From: Oscillospiraceae bacterium
GTDB taxonomy: Bacteria; Bacillota; Clostridia; Oscillospirales; Ruminococcaceae
NCBI GenBank assembly: GCA_017513135.1
Contig: JAFWDH010000023.1
Coordinates: 1-64,000 of the forward strand
Direction: 5' to 3'
DNA length: 64,000 nucleotides
In this document: positions 9,216-17,610 of the stretch, in pieces
How positions within the stretch are numbered: the stretch's first letter is position 1
How the letters are laid out: each line of letters opens with the position of its first letter
Made by a program: the position numbers and the translations under genes
Notes under the pieces: generated by a model
Told to the model about the DNA's origin: nothing
Database searches by the model: none
The model's input: only the letters and a program-made list of their open reading frames with translations

Positions 9216-9292
9216 TGGCGTCCCCGAGAGGATTCGAACCTCCGACCCCTCGCTTAGGAGGCGAGTGCTCTGTCCAGCTGAGCTACGGAGAC
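9216..9292 (-). tRNA. tRNA-Arg (anticodon CCT), CCA encoded
   Basis: Read on the minus strand, a 7-bp acceptor stem (GTCTCCG/CGGGGAC), a D arm, an anticodon arm CTCGC-CTCCTAA-GCGAG with anticodon CCT, a 5-nt variable loop, a T arm with loop TTCGAAT, discriminator G and encoded CCA. It decodes AGG, a common arginine codon in this window. A promoter-bearing duplicate of its 5' half lies at 9555-9604. Confidence 0.93.
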
Positions 9293-9412
9293 AGGTCTAT
9301 TTTTTATTATTAGAAGTAACATGAGTTGGGCTAGTTAGGCTGCAAACAACCCAAAATCCGGTCAAAAACGAGTAAAAGTGGGGAAAAACAGTCCGGAAAA
9401 AACCGGCGGGAA

Positions 9413-9467
9413 GCGCGTCGGTGGTGAACCTTGTTCACGAGACGCGCGAGCGCCCACCCGCGGTGGG
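9413..9467. repeat. Two adjacent GC-rich hairpins between tRNA copies
   Basis: GCGCGTC (9413-9419) pairs with GACGCGC (9441-9447), with an inner GTGAAC/GTTCAC stem. A second stem, CCCACC/GGTGGG, follows at 9453-9467. The block is far richer in G+C than the flanking sequence and contains no credible gene. Unknown role; possible remnant of a transposed element. Confidence 0.55.
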
Positions 9468-9554
9468 GGATCGCGCGAAAAATTTTGACGCGCGGCGCTC
9501 AGGATGGGATTCGTACGCAGGGCCTCACGACATTTGATAAGATGCGAAAGGGTC

Positions 9555-9604
9555 TGACCTCTCGCTTAGGAGGCGAGTGCTCTGTCCAGCTGAGCTACGG
9601 AGAC
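9555..9604 (-). pseudogene. Truncated tRNA-Arg(CCT): 5' half only
   Basis: From the 5' end through the anticodon arm and into the variable loop this matches the intact tRNA-Arg at 9216-9292 almost perfectly; the T arm and acceptor 3' strand are then lost. A sigma-A-type promoter lies immediately upstream, so this is probably the original chromosomal gene whose 3' half was displaced. A tRNA 3'-end-like sequence sits at about 9494-9522, displaced by an insertion. Confidence 0.8.
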
Positions 9605-9629
9605 ATATATTGGTTTGTTTTCCTCGCCT

Positions 9630-9658
9630 ATTATAAGAAAAGAAAAATAAAAACGCAA
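9630..9658 (-). promoter_or_regulatory. Promoter of the tRNA-Arg locus
   Basis: On the minus strand, -35 TTGCGT (9653-9658) and -10 TATAAT (9630-9635) are 17 bp apart, with the truncated tRNA beginning 26 bp downstream of the -10. Confidence 0.65.
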
Positions 9659-9798
9659 TGAGAAACTCACATTGTGCTAAAATACGATATGTTACTGATC
9701 ACTACTTGTTTATGTAAAAACACGAGAACAGTATTTGTGTTACATGGTTTGTATGGTTTTTTGTGTTGTTCTTGGAACGTTTCCTGCAGGATAATAGT

Positions 9799-10266
9799 AT
9801 GAGTTCACGCGATGAATTGTTTATGAGAGCTGCTCTTGCTGAGGCGAGGATCGCGCTTCAGAACGGCGATGTTCCGGTCGGAGCGGTGATAGTCCGAAAC
9901 GGAGAGATCATAGGATCAGGTCACAACGTCAGAGAAGCAGAATCAGACCCTTCAGGGCATGCAGAGATTAAAGCGATAGTCGAGGCGGGAAAAACTCTGG
10001 GAAACTGGAGGCTGGAAGGAAGTACGATCTATGTGACGCTTGAGCCATGTGTGATGTGCACAGGCGCATGTATCGTCTCAAGACTCTCTAGAATAGTATT
10101 CGGGGCGTATGATAAAAAAGCAGGCTGCTGCGGCAGCGTGACTGATCTGACAGCTCTGCACCTTGAGAACGAACCTGATGTATTCGGGGGAGTGCTTCAG
10201 GAAGAATGCGAATCCTTACTCAGGTCTTTTTTTGACTCCAGGAGATCCGGACATGGTGATGATTGA
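9799..10266 (+). CDS. tadA: tRNA-specific adenosine deaminase
   Basis: Deaminates A34 to inosine in tRNA-Arg(ACG). The zinc-binding HAE motif (GHAEIKAIV) and PCVMC motif are present, as is the proton-shuttle Glu. I chose ATG at 9799, 8 nt after AGGA at 9788; this gives 155 residues, normal for TadA, whereas the longer frame from 9763 adds an unsupported leader. The next gene starts 14 nt before its stop, so the two are coupled. Confidence 0.93.
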   Translation: MSSRDELFMRAALAEARIALQNGDVPVGAVIVRNGEIIGSGHNVREAESDPSGHAEIKAIVEAGKTLGNWRLEGSTIYVTLEPCVMCTGACIVSRLSRIVFGAYDKKAGCCGSVTDLTALHLENEPDVFGGVLQEECESLLRSFFDSRRSGHGDD

Positions 10267-10987
10267 TTCCAAAATAAGAAAAGCAGATGACCTGTACGGA
10301 TTGATCGAGGACGGCGACGAGATCGCTGTAGGCCTTTCGGGGGGAAAGGACTCGACAGTACTGCTTTGGGCACTTGCAAAACTGAGAGAGTACTGCAGGA
10401 AGGAATTCGGAATTACCGGGATTACTGTCGACCCCGGATTCCTCGGCAGAAAAGGGGATTATTCAAAGCTTTCCTCATTCTGTACTTCCCTCGGGATAAA
10501 GCATGTGATAAAGGAAGACAGCCTATATGACGTTGTCTTCGAGAAGAGAAGAGAGTCAAATCCCTGTTCGCTCTGCGCACGGATGCGCAGGGGAAGCCTC
10601 AACAGGTGCGCAAAAGAGAACGGATGCAACAAGGTGGCTCTAGGACATCATATGGATGATGTTGCCGCAACTTTCTGGATGAACTTCAAAAATGAGGGAA
10701 GGATCGCAACTTTCTCACCGTCAACCTATCTTGACAGGATTGGAATAACAGTTATAAGGCCTATGGTCCTTTGCAGGGAGAGAGAGGTAATACACGCAGC
10801 CAATGAACTTGACGTGCCGGTCATTGAGAGCCTTTGCCCGGTAAACGGCAAAACAGAGAGAGCGTCTGTATCAAAACTGATGTTAGATGACCTTGGCTTT
10901 CTCGGTGACGATGTTGTTCAGAAGACTTTTGAGGCGATTCAACGAAGCGGAATATCGGGGTACGGTATTACTAACAGTAGAGAATGA
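10253..10987 (+). CDS. TtcA/TilS-like PP-loop tRNA-modifying ATPase
   Basis: N-type ATP pyrophosphatase of the TtcA (tRNA 2-thiocytidine) group. The PP-loop SGGKDS lies near residues 29-34 and the CSLC-ARMRRG motif characteristic of the iron-sulfur TtcA family follows about 70 residues later; GHHMDD is also present. A single further Cys (SLCPVNG) replaces the second CxxC of some members. Start ATG at 10253 has AGGAG 8 nt upstream and overlaps tadA; the longer frame from 10163 lies in tadA coding sequence. The exact tRNA substrate is not certain. Confidence 0.85.
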   Translation: MVMIDSKIRKADDLYGLIEDGDEIAVGLSGGKDSTVLLWALAKLREYCRKEFGITGITVDPGFLGRKGDYSKLSSFCTSLGIKHVIKEDSLYDVVFEKRRESNPCSLCARMRRGSLNRCAKENGCNKVALGHHMDDVAATFWMNFKNEGRIATFSPSTYLDRIGITVIRPMVLCREREVIHAANELDVPVIESLCPVNGKTERASVSKLMLDDLGFLGDDVVQKTFEAIQRSGISGYGITNSRE

Positions 10988-12297
10988 GCAGAGATCTTTT
11001 AAGAAGGAAGAAGAAAAGATTCCTTAAGACAGGCGGATTGAATCCACCTGTCGATCTTGCTGACTTTGCAGGAGAGAATGCAGAGGCTTCTCCCGTGACG
11101 GAAACTGTCCGGGAAACAGATGCGGCCGTCTCCGGACCTGAAATGGAAAAAAACAGCGGCGATGAGTATCTGGATCTCGTGTTTGCAGATCTTTTCAGGA
11201 CGCAGGAGGTGACTCAGCACGACTACGTCCCGGATTATATAAGGAGAGGGAAGAAGGCAGTCGTACTGCTTCTGAGTATCCTTCTCGGACTGACCTTTGC
11301 GTACAATGCCGGTTATATCGATGTCATCCAGACGGAAGTGGACAGTTTTGTGATCGAAAAACCGAATTATACCGCGCCTGTGGCCGAGGAGAGACCCATT
11401 CCCGAATCCATGAGCGGGACAATAGAGGGGACAAAGGAAGAAAGGATCACGCTGTTTCTTACATGTGACGGGGAAACGGGTGAATATGTTCTTAAGGGAA
11501 GCGCAGCTTCAGTCAGCGATCTGCTGGAGCAGGCAGGCGTCACTCTTTCTGACAATGATATCGTGGAGCCTGGTCTTTATGACGTCCTCGGTGACAGAGA
11601 CAGTGTCAGGGTCACCAGGATCAGCTATATCGAATACACGGTCACTGAGACTATCCCTGCTTCCACAGAGATCAAACTGACTCCGCTTCTGTATGACGGC
11701 GAACAGAGGGAACTCTACGCCTATGACAAGGAGGACGGGGAGAAGGAACTGACATACAGGGATAAGTATGTTGACGGCGTGCTCACAGAGCATGAAGTCA
11801 TAGATGAGACGGTTATAAGCTATCCGGTAAACTCACTGACTATGGAAGGCGCTGCTGTGAGCATGAGCCCGATAAACGGAGCCAGGTTCACCGACATCAT
11901 GATCAATGACAATGCGCCTGAATCATATATAAGCAGCATTACCGGTTACTGCACTGCATATAACTTCGACGAGGGAGTCTGGGGCGCGAGCGGGATGTAT
12001 CTGAGCCAGGGGTTCGTTGCAGTAGATCCTTCTGTTATTCCGTACGGGTCTCTGCTGTATATAACTAATTACGATGGCAGCTTCGTCTACGGATGGGCGA
12101 TAGCGGCAGATTACTGTCAGGCTGCAGCAGAAGGAAGAGTTGCCGTTGACCTTTTCTTCGATACATATCAGGAGACCCTCTGGTACGGCAAACACACGAT
12201 GAATATATATGTAGTCAAACAGCTGTACAGGGATGAGCTGCAGGAATATGTAGCCAGACAGGGCTACTTTGACAACCGTGTTCCGGGAAGACCCTGA
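10984..12297 (+). CDS. Membrane-anchored DUF348/G5/3D-domain protein (YabE-like)
   Basis: A cell-wall-active protein of the YabE/resuscitation-promoting-factor-like class. A 90-residue basic then acidic cytoplasmic tail precedes a transmembrane helix at about 91-110. A DUF348-type domain follows (about 150-210), then a G5 domain (about 210-280) and a C-terminal 3D domain (about 315-425). The 3D domain shows its acidic residues in VAVDPSVIPYG, IAADYC and VDLFFD, as in MltA-type barrel transglycosylases. It starts 4 nt inside the ttcA-like gene (ATGA overlap) and ends before a strong terminator. Expected to cleave or remodel peptidoglycan outside the membrane. Confidence 0.87.
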   Translation: MSRDLLRRKKKRFLKTGGLNPPVDLADFAGENAEASPVTETVRETDAAVSGPEMEKNSGDEYLDLVFADLFRTQEVTQHDYVPDYIRRGKKAVVLLLSILLGLTFAYNAGYIDVIQTEVDSFVIEKPNYTAPVAEERPIPESMSGTIEGTKEERITLFLTCDGETGEYVLKGSAASVSDLLEQAGVTLSDNDIVEPGLYDVLGDRDSVRVTRISYIEYTVTETIPASTEIKLTPLLYDGEQRELYAYDKEDGEKELTYRDKYVDGVLTEHEVIDETVISYPVNSLTMEGAAVSMSPINGARFTDIMINDNAPESYISSITGYCTAYNFDEGVWGASGMYLSQGFVAVDPSVIPYGSLLYITNYDGSFVYGWAIAADYCQAAAEGRVAVDLFFDTYQETLWYGKHTMNIYVVKQLYRDELQEYVARQGYFDNRVPGRP

Positions 12298-12324
12298 AAA
12301 GAAAAAGATAAGCAGCAAAGTGTA

Positions 12325-12351
12325 CGGGGAGGCGTCAGCCTCCCCGTTTTT
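12325..12351 (+). terminator. Rho-independent terminator of the tadA operon
   Basis: CGGGGAGGC and GCCTCCCCG pair around a short TCA-type loop and are followed by TTTTT. Confidence 0.9.
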
Positions 12352-12413
12352 GCGGACCGTCCGCCAGACACAAATGATACAAAAAATAGCGTCTGAATTT
12401 GTCTTTTTGCAAA

Positions 12414-12443
12414 TTGACTGCAAGTCGGCGGCATAACTATGAT
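12414..12443 (+). promoter_or_regulatory. Promoter of the esterase pair
   Basis: -35 TTGACT (12414-12419) and -10 TATGAT (12438-12443), 18 bp apart, about 60 bp ahead of the first esterase start. Confidence 0.6.
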
Positions 12444-12505
12444 ATAAGGTATGGAAATGTGCTATATCGAACGATTTCCGAATAAATAAGAAAGGCAGAA
12501 TTTGT

Positions 12506-13687
12506 ATGGTACAGGATTATTACAAGAACGCTATTACAAGTTCATCCATTCTGTATTTCCACAAGCCCGACAAGGACTTGAAGATGGATTTCACACTGGA
12601 TCCGAACGGTAAGGGCGTACAGGGCGGTTTCCCCGGCAAGATCTGGCTGGAAGATGCCGAACCCACTATCAAGATCCTCGATAACGGCGATGTAAGATTC
12701 CGCTATTATGCTCCTGAAGCAAAAAAGGTCGAAGTCGCAGGCTGCGGCGGTTATTTCAGTGATGAAAAAGTCGCCATGACCAAGGGCGATGACGGCTGGT
12801 GGAGCTGTGTCATCTCCGGAATCAAGCCCGGATTCCACAACCACAAGTACTGGGTGGACGGGAACCTTATGGTCAACCCCGACGCACCGGTCGGTTACGG
12901 GTGGTTCTATCCGATCAACGTCTTCGACCTTCCCGGCGAAGAAGATGATTTCTGGATGCTCAAGGATGTCCCTCACGGTGACGTAAGGATGGAATACTAC
13001 AAATCCTCGGCAACCGGACGCACCAAGCTCGCCTGGGTCTACACCCCAGCCGGATATGATGAGAGCGACAAGAGATATCCTGTCCTTTACATCCAACACG
13101 GTGTCGGAGAGAACGAGATGGGATGGGTATGGCAGGGTCATATCAATATGATAGCCGACAACCTCATCGCGGAAGGCAAAATGGAAGAGATGATCATCGT
13201 CATGAACTGCGGATATGCCTTCGTGGAAGGCGAGAATCCTGTGTTCCTGCCCGGTGATTTCTCAAAGGAACTGACAGAGGACTGCATCCCGCATATCGAC
13301 GCAGAATACCGCACCATAGCTGACAGAAAACACAGGGCCATGGCAGGACTTTCGCTAGGGTCTTCTCAGGCATTCTTCATTGCCAACGAGCATAAGGATC
13401 TCTTTGCCAACCTCGGAGTCTTCTCCGGCGGATTCCCGATCAAGAATCAGTTCGGATACTGGGACTACACCGACTATTACAATGATCCCGAGCAGGTCAA
13501 TAAGGATTTCGACGTTCTGTTCATCTCCGGCGGCGATGACGAGGGATATCCCGAGCGCACCGCTCCCGTGGTGGAAGCAGAGCAGAAACTGGGCGTCAAT
13601 GTGATCGGTTATCATCACCCTGGATTCCATGTGTGGGATGTATGGAGATTCTCAGCCCGTGAGTTCATGCAGAGAATATTCAAATAA
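12506..13687 (+). CDS. CE1-family carbohydrate esterase with N-terminal CBM48-like domain
   Basis: Alpha/beta-hydrolase of the esterase-D/feruloyl-esterase type. An N-terminal immunoglobulin-like (CBM48/E-set) domain covers about residues 40-150. The catalytic domain holds the YPVLYIQHGVGENE oxyanion region, the nucleophile in GLSLGS and the catalytic His in the HHPGFHVWDVW segment. No signal peptide, so cytoplasmic action on imported acetyl- or feruloyl-oligosaccharides is likely. A second, similar gene follows 15 bp downstream. Exact substrate cannot be told. Confidence 0.85.
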   Translation: MVQDYYKNAITSSSILYFHKPDKDLKMDFTLDPNGKGVQGGFPGKIWLEDAEPTIKILDNGDVRFRYYAPEAKKVEVAGCGGYFSDEKVAMTKGDDGWWSCVISGIKPGFHNHKYWVDGNLMVNPDAPVGYGWFYPINVFDLPGEEDDFWMLKDVPHGDVRMEYYKSSATGRTKLAWVYTPAGYDESDKRYPVLYIQHGVGENEMGWVWQGHINMIADNLIAEGKMEEMIIVMNCGYAFVEGENPVFLPGDFSKELTEDCIPHIDAEYRTIADRKHRAMAGLSLGSSQAFFIANEHKDLFANLGVFSGGFPIKNQFGYWDYTDYYNDPEQVNKDFDVLFISGGDDEGYPERTAPVVEAEQKLGVNVIGYHHPGFHVWDVWRFSAREFMQRIFK

Positions 13688-13702
13688 GGGGGAGGATTGA
13701 CA

Positions 13703-14842
13703 ATGATCAGAAAAGAAATACTTGAAAATCAGGCCCTTAAGGCCCATGCGCTGTTCTGGGACGACCCGCACCGCGATCTTACCAGAGCTACAGGCACATA
13801 CTACGATCTCCCCAAGGGCGTTGAAGTCCTTGAAAACGGAGACGTCAAATTTGCATATCATGCCCCTGACGCAAAACTGGTCCAGGTCGCGGGAACCGGC
13901 GGTTCATTCCCCGATACCCTGATCGATATGGAGAAGGGCGAGGACGGCTGGTGGAGAGTGACTGTCTCAGGACTCGAATCCGCATTCCATTTCCTCAACT
14001 TCTATGTTGACGGGACCAGAGCCCTGAACCCCTATATGCCTTACGGATACGGGTTCGGACGCGTCATGAACTTCTTCGAGCTTCCCGACAAATACTCCGA
14101 TTTCTATCTCTTCCATGATGATATTCCCCACGGCAGCGTGAGGATGAACTACTTCTATTCAGAGACAGTGGGCGACTGGCGCACCTGCTGGGTCTACACG
14201 CCTCCCAAATATGAGCAGAACAGGGACAAGAGATACCCCGTGTTCTATCTGCAGCACGGCGGCGGAGAAGCTGAGTCCTGCTGGATCTGGCAGGGAAAGA
14301 TCAACAACATCATGGACAACCTGCTTGCAGACGGACAGTGCGAGGAAATGATCGTCGTACTCAACTGCGGCTATGTCTACAGAAAAGACGGCGTAGTCGG
14401 GACAAATCCCGTGGCAAGCCCTGTCGAGGATCTTATCGCCAATGACTGCGTGCCTTTCATCGACAAGAAGTACCGCACGATAGCTGACCGCCATCACAGA
14501 GCGGTCTCCGGATTCTCCATGGGCGGCGGGCAGACGATGAATACCGTTATCAAGTATCCTGAAGTCTTCGCGAACGCCGGAGTGCTCAGCGCTCCCGGAA
14601 TCCGCTCAGACAGAGAAGACAAGCTCGGACTGCTGAGCGATCCCGTCAAGTTCAATGAGAACTTCGATCTGTTCTTTGTGAACGCCGGAGCGTATGAGCC
14701 GGCGGGACCGAGGCTCAAACAGCAGACCAGAGAGATGCGCGAGAAGGGCTTCAAGATCGTCTACTTTGAGTCACCCGGATATCATGAGTGGGCACCCTGG
14801 CGCTACGGCGTTGCAGAGTTCGTCAAGAGACTCTTCAAATAA
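13703..14842 (+). CDS. CE1-family carbohydrate esterase, tandem paralogue
   Basis: Same architecture as its upstream neighbour: N-terminal E-set domain, then alpha/beta-hydrolase with nucleophile in GFSMGG and His in the SPGYHEWAPW segment. The acid-residue region differs from the first copy (VNAGAYEPAG here, ISGGDDEG there), so the two may prefer different substrates. ATG at 13703 is 7 nt after GGGGGAGG; the TTG at 13697 overlaps that site and is unlikely. Cytoplasmic, in one transcript with the first esterase. Confidence 0.85.
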   Translation: MIRKEILENQALKAHALFWDDPHRDLTRATGTYYDLPKGVEVLENGDVKFAYHAPDAKLVQVAGTGGSFPDTLIDMEKGEDGWWRVTVSGLESAFHFLNFYVDGTRALNPYMPYGYGFGRVMNFFELPDKYSDFYLFHDDIPHGSVRMNYFYSETVGDWRTCWVYTPPKYEQNRDKRYPVFYLQHGGGEAESCWIWQGKINNIMDNLLADGQCEEMIVVLNCGYVYRKDGVVGTNPVASPVEDLIANDCVPFIDKKYRTIADRHHRAVSGFSMGGGQTMNTVIKYPEVFANAGVLSAPGIRSDREDKLGLLSDPVKFNENFDLFFVNAGAYEPAGPRLKQQTREMREKGFKIVYFESPGYHEWAPWRYGVAEFVKRLFK

Positions 14843-14877
14843 TAACGTCAGGATACTCAAAAGAGATCAGCATAAAG

Positions 14878-14905
14878 GACCGGAGCACTGCTCCGGTCTC
14901 TTTTT
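14878..14905 (+). terminator. Terminator of the esterase operon
   Basis: GACCGGAGC pairs with GCTCCGGTC and is followed by CTTTTT. Confidence 0.88.
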
Positions 14906-14929
14906 CAGTGCCGGTTCCCCTTTCGATAC

Positions 14930-14961
14930 AAAAAAAGCAGGTCCCTTTATCAGGGACCTGC
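14930..14961 (-). terminator. Minus-strand terminator, likely of ackA
   Basis: GCAGGTCCCT pairs with AGGGACCTGC. On the minus strand the stem is followed by seven T residues. It lies about 200 bp beyond the ackA stop; an imperfect AGACAGCC/GGCTGTCT hairpin at about 15118-15150 lies closer but has no T-run. Confidence 0.7.
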
Positions 14962-15166
14962 GCGTCTGATTAAGCATCAGACAATTCAGGTACAAAAATG
15001 AGGAGAAGAGTGAGTTGGCGCTCATGGATCGTTGCGGTGTCCACAAGCTACGATAATAATATATCCTCACAGTGTATTGTTATTGTTAATGCATTAAGAA
15101 TAATCTGTGAACGTTGAGACAGCCCGCATGCATGAAGCAGCAGGCTGTCTTTAGCAGTTATTCGGT

Positions 15167-16369
15167 TCAGTTAAGGCCGGCGACTTCGAGAGTATCTCTC
15201 GCGATCATGATCTCTTCATTCGTGGGGAGGACCATGGCAAGAACTTTGCTGTCTTCGGTAGAGAAGACTGCTTCCTTGCGGCTGGCTTCGTTGTTAAGAT
15301 CCTTATCGATCTTGAGACCCATATACTCCATGCCCTCGCAGACCGCTTCACGTGTCTCGGCGTCATTCTCACCGATACCGCCTGTGAAGATGACGGCGTC
15401 TACGCCGCCCATCTCAGCGGCATACCCGCCGAGGAATCTCTTGATCTGGTGGATGAGGATATCGACTGTGAGCTGAGCTCTTTCGTTTCCGTCTTTTGCG
15501 GCCTGACGTATGTCGCGGCAGTCACTGGACACTCCGCTGACTCCGAGGAATCCGGACTTCTTGTTCATGAGATCGCTCATCTGGTCGGGAGTAAGACCTT
15601 CCTTGTTGGCAATATATGTCACGACGGACGGGTCGATACCGCCGCTGCGGGTGCCCATGATGAAACCGTCAAGAGGAGTAAGTCCCATTGATGTATCGAA
15701 GCACTTACCGTCCATGATGGCGCAGAGCGAACTTCCGTTTCCGAGGTGGCAGGTGATTATTCTTGTGCCCTTGGGATCTTTGCCCGTGATCTCAAAGAAG
15801 CGCTTGCTGACATAGCGGTGGGAAGTTCCGTGGAAGCCGTAACGGCGGATCGAATACTTCTCGTAATACTCATACGGTATCGGGAAGATATAACTCTTGG
15901 GGGGCATAGTCTGATGGAATGAGGTGTCAAAGACGGCGACCATAGGTACATCGGGTCCGAAGACTTCGCGGCATGCTCTCATCGCTATAGCCTGGGGAGG
16001 ATTGTGCAGCGGTCCGAGCTCTCTGAGGTCATAGATCGTATCGATGACTTCATCGGTAACAAGTGTGCTCTGCTTGTAGATCTCGCTTCCGTGCAGGACT
16101 CTGTGTCCAACGGCTACGATCTCGCTCATGTCATCGATGACCTTTCCTTCGCCGGATGTCATCTGTTTGACGACTTCAAGGAAGGCTTCCTTGTGGGTGG
16201 GAAAATCCATTTTCTTTTCGATCTTCGCGCCGCCGGTGACGCTGTGCGTGATGAATCCGCCGGCACCTATACGCTCGCAGTTGCCTTTGCAGATGACCTG
16301 CTCATTATCCATTTCGATGAGCTGGTATTTGAGGCTGCTGGAGCCTGCATTGATGACTAGAACCTTCAT
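15167..16369 (-). CDS. ackA: Acetate kinase
   Basis: Converts acetyl phosphate and ADP to acetate and ATP, the last step of acetate fermentation. The full ASKHA fold is present: N-terminal VLVINAGSSSLKYQL, a VAVFDTSFHQTMP segment, GFHGTSHRYVS, and the GGIGEN motif near the C-terminus; 400 residues, standard length. It pairs functionally with the pyruvate:ferredoxin oxidoreductase at 35052; no phosphotransacetylase gene is in the window. Transcribed divergently from tmcAL from overlapping promoters. Confidence 0.96.
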   Translation of the reverse strand: MKVLVINAGSSSLKYQLIEMDNEQVICKGNCERIGAGGFITHSVTGGAKIEKKMDFPTHKEAFLEVVKQMTSGEGKVIDDMSEIVAVGHRVLHGSEIYKQSTLVTDEVIDTIYDLRELGPLHNPPQAIAMRACREVFGPDVPMVAVFDTSFHQTMPPKSYIFPIPYEYYEKYSIRRYGFHGTSHRYVSKRFFEITGKDPKGTRIITCHLGNGSSLCAIMDGKCFDTSMGLTPLDGFIMGTRSGGIDPSVVTYIANKEGLTPDQMSDLMNKKSGFLGVSGVSSDCRDIRQAAKDGNERAQLTVDILIHQIKRFLGGYAAEMGGVDAVIFTGGIGENDAETREAVCEGMEYMGLKIDKDLNNEASRKEAVFSTEDSKVLAMVLPTNEEIMIARDTLEVAGLN

Positions 16370-16390
16370 TATATGCTCCTTCTTTGTCGC

Positions 16391-16419
16391 TTTACATGCG
16401 GTTTTTTCGCTTCTATAAT
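16391..16419 (+). promoter_or_regulatory. tmcAL promoter
   Basis: -35 TTTACA (16391-16396) and -10 TATAAT (16414-16419), 17 bp apart. Its -10 overlaps the -10 of the divergent ackA promoter by two bases. Confidence 0.75.
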
Positions 16420-16445
16420 TATAGCAATACGATGGTGTATTTCAA
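16418..16445 (-). promoter_or_regulatory. ackA promoter
   Basis: On the minus strand, -35 TTGAAA (16440-16445) and -10 TATAAT (16418-16423), 16 bp apart; GGAGC lies just before the ackA start. Confidence 0.7.
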
Positions 16446-16464
16446 GGACGGAAAGGGGCCTCAT

Positions 16465-17610
16465 ATGCGCGTTTTCGGGGTCGTGTGCGAGTGTAATCCA
16501 TATCACTCGGGGCACGGAAAACTGATAGAAAACGCCTTTGCACTTGGAGCTGACAAACTGGTCGCTGTGATGTCAGGCGATTTCGTCCAGAGAGGGGAGC
16601 CTGCCGTGCTGTCCAAGTTTGACAGGGCGGCGGATCTGGTTGAGCAGGGCTTCAGTCTAGTCTTTGAGCTCCCGGTAAGGTATTCACTGTCATCTTCGGA
16701 AAGGTTTGCGGCCGCGTCGGTGGGATTGCTGGATGCCCTCGGAGCGGTCGATCGTATTATATTCGGCAGTGAGAGCGGAGACCTAGAGGCGCTGACGAGA
16801 GTTTCACGTGCCGTGGATGACCCGAAGACAAGGGAACTTGTCAGGGAACTGTGCGGCAGGGGATACAGTTATCCCGGCGCACTGTCATCGGCGCTGACGG
16901 AACTGTTCGGGAGCGAAACGGTAGAAAGCCTGTCCGGACCAAACAATCTGTTGGCTATCGATTATCTGCGTGCTCTTGCGTCACTTGGGTCCGGGATCGA
17001 GCCGGTCACATACCGCAGGGAAGCTGACGGTTTCAGCGCTCATTCAGTGCGGGAAATGATGGAGAACTCTGCAGACGCAGGCGGTTATGTCACGGAAAGG
17101 ACCAGGAGACTTATTGAAGACGGGAACACCGTGTCCATGCAGAAATGGGACACGGTCTGCATATCGTTGCTAAGAAGACTGGAGGAGGACAGATTTGCCA
17201 GTCTGCCGGATATGTCCGGCGGACTGGAGAACAGATTGTTCAGAGCTTCGAGGCAGGCAGCAACTCTGAGTGAGTTCCTCTCGATAGCAAAAACAAAGAG
17301 CTATACTATGAGCAGGATCAAACGGGCAGCTGCCTGTGCAGCATGCGGGATCTTCGGAGAAGCTCCTGACGTACCTCCCTATGCGAGGATACTGGCGATA
17401 GGAAGAGGCGGCAAAGAGCTGCTGAGGGAGATATCTGCAAGTTCGGCTCTGCCCGTGTCGGAGAATCTGATCAGTCTGTCGTCGGTATCACCTGCCGCAG
17501 CCCGGACAGCAGAAGAAGAGATCAGAGCCACTGATTCATATAATGTTATAAGAAGGATACCGCTTCCTGCGGGTGAAGACCTGAGCAGGAAGCTGACTGT
17601 TATCGATTGA
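16465..17610 (+). CDS. tmcAL: tRNA(Met) cytidine acetate ligase
   Basis: Uses acetate and ATP to form N4-acetylcytidine at C34 of elongator tRNA-Met. The N-terminal nucleotidyltransferase motif (VCECNPYHSGHGKLI) and the MSGDFVQRGEPA and LSKFDRA segments are those of the TmcAL (formerly YlbM) family. ATG at 16465 with AAAGGGG upstream was chosen over the ORF opening at 16384, which would place coding sequence over the promoter. About 381 residues. First gene of a long plus-strand cluster; the tsaE start overlaps its stop (TGATG). Acetate as substrate makes its pairing with ackA notable. Confidence 0.9.
   Translation: MRVFGVVCECNPYHSGHGKLIENAFALGADKLVAVMSGDFVQRGEPAVLSKFDRAADLVEQGFSLVFELPVRYSLSSSERFAAASVGLLDALGAVDRIIFGSESGDLEALTRVSRAVDDPKTRELVRELCGRGYSYPGALSSALTELFGSETVESLSGPNNLLAIDYLRALASLGSGIEPVTYRREADGFSAHSVREMMENSADAGGYVTERTRRLIEDGNTVSMQKWDTVCISLLRRLEEDRFASLPDMSGGLENRLFRASRQAATLSEFLSIAKTKSYTMSRIKRAAACAACGIFGEAPDVPPYARILAIGRGGKELLREISASSALPVSENLISLSSVSPAAARTAEEEIRATDSYNVIRRIPLPAGEDLSRKLTVID

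Noticed and set aside
9431..9661. 76-residue open frame on the plus strand
   Set aside because: It runs across the hairpins and antisense to the tRNA copies; its GIRTQGL-like peptide is the usual false translation of tRNA 3' ends.
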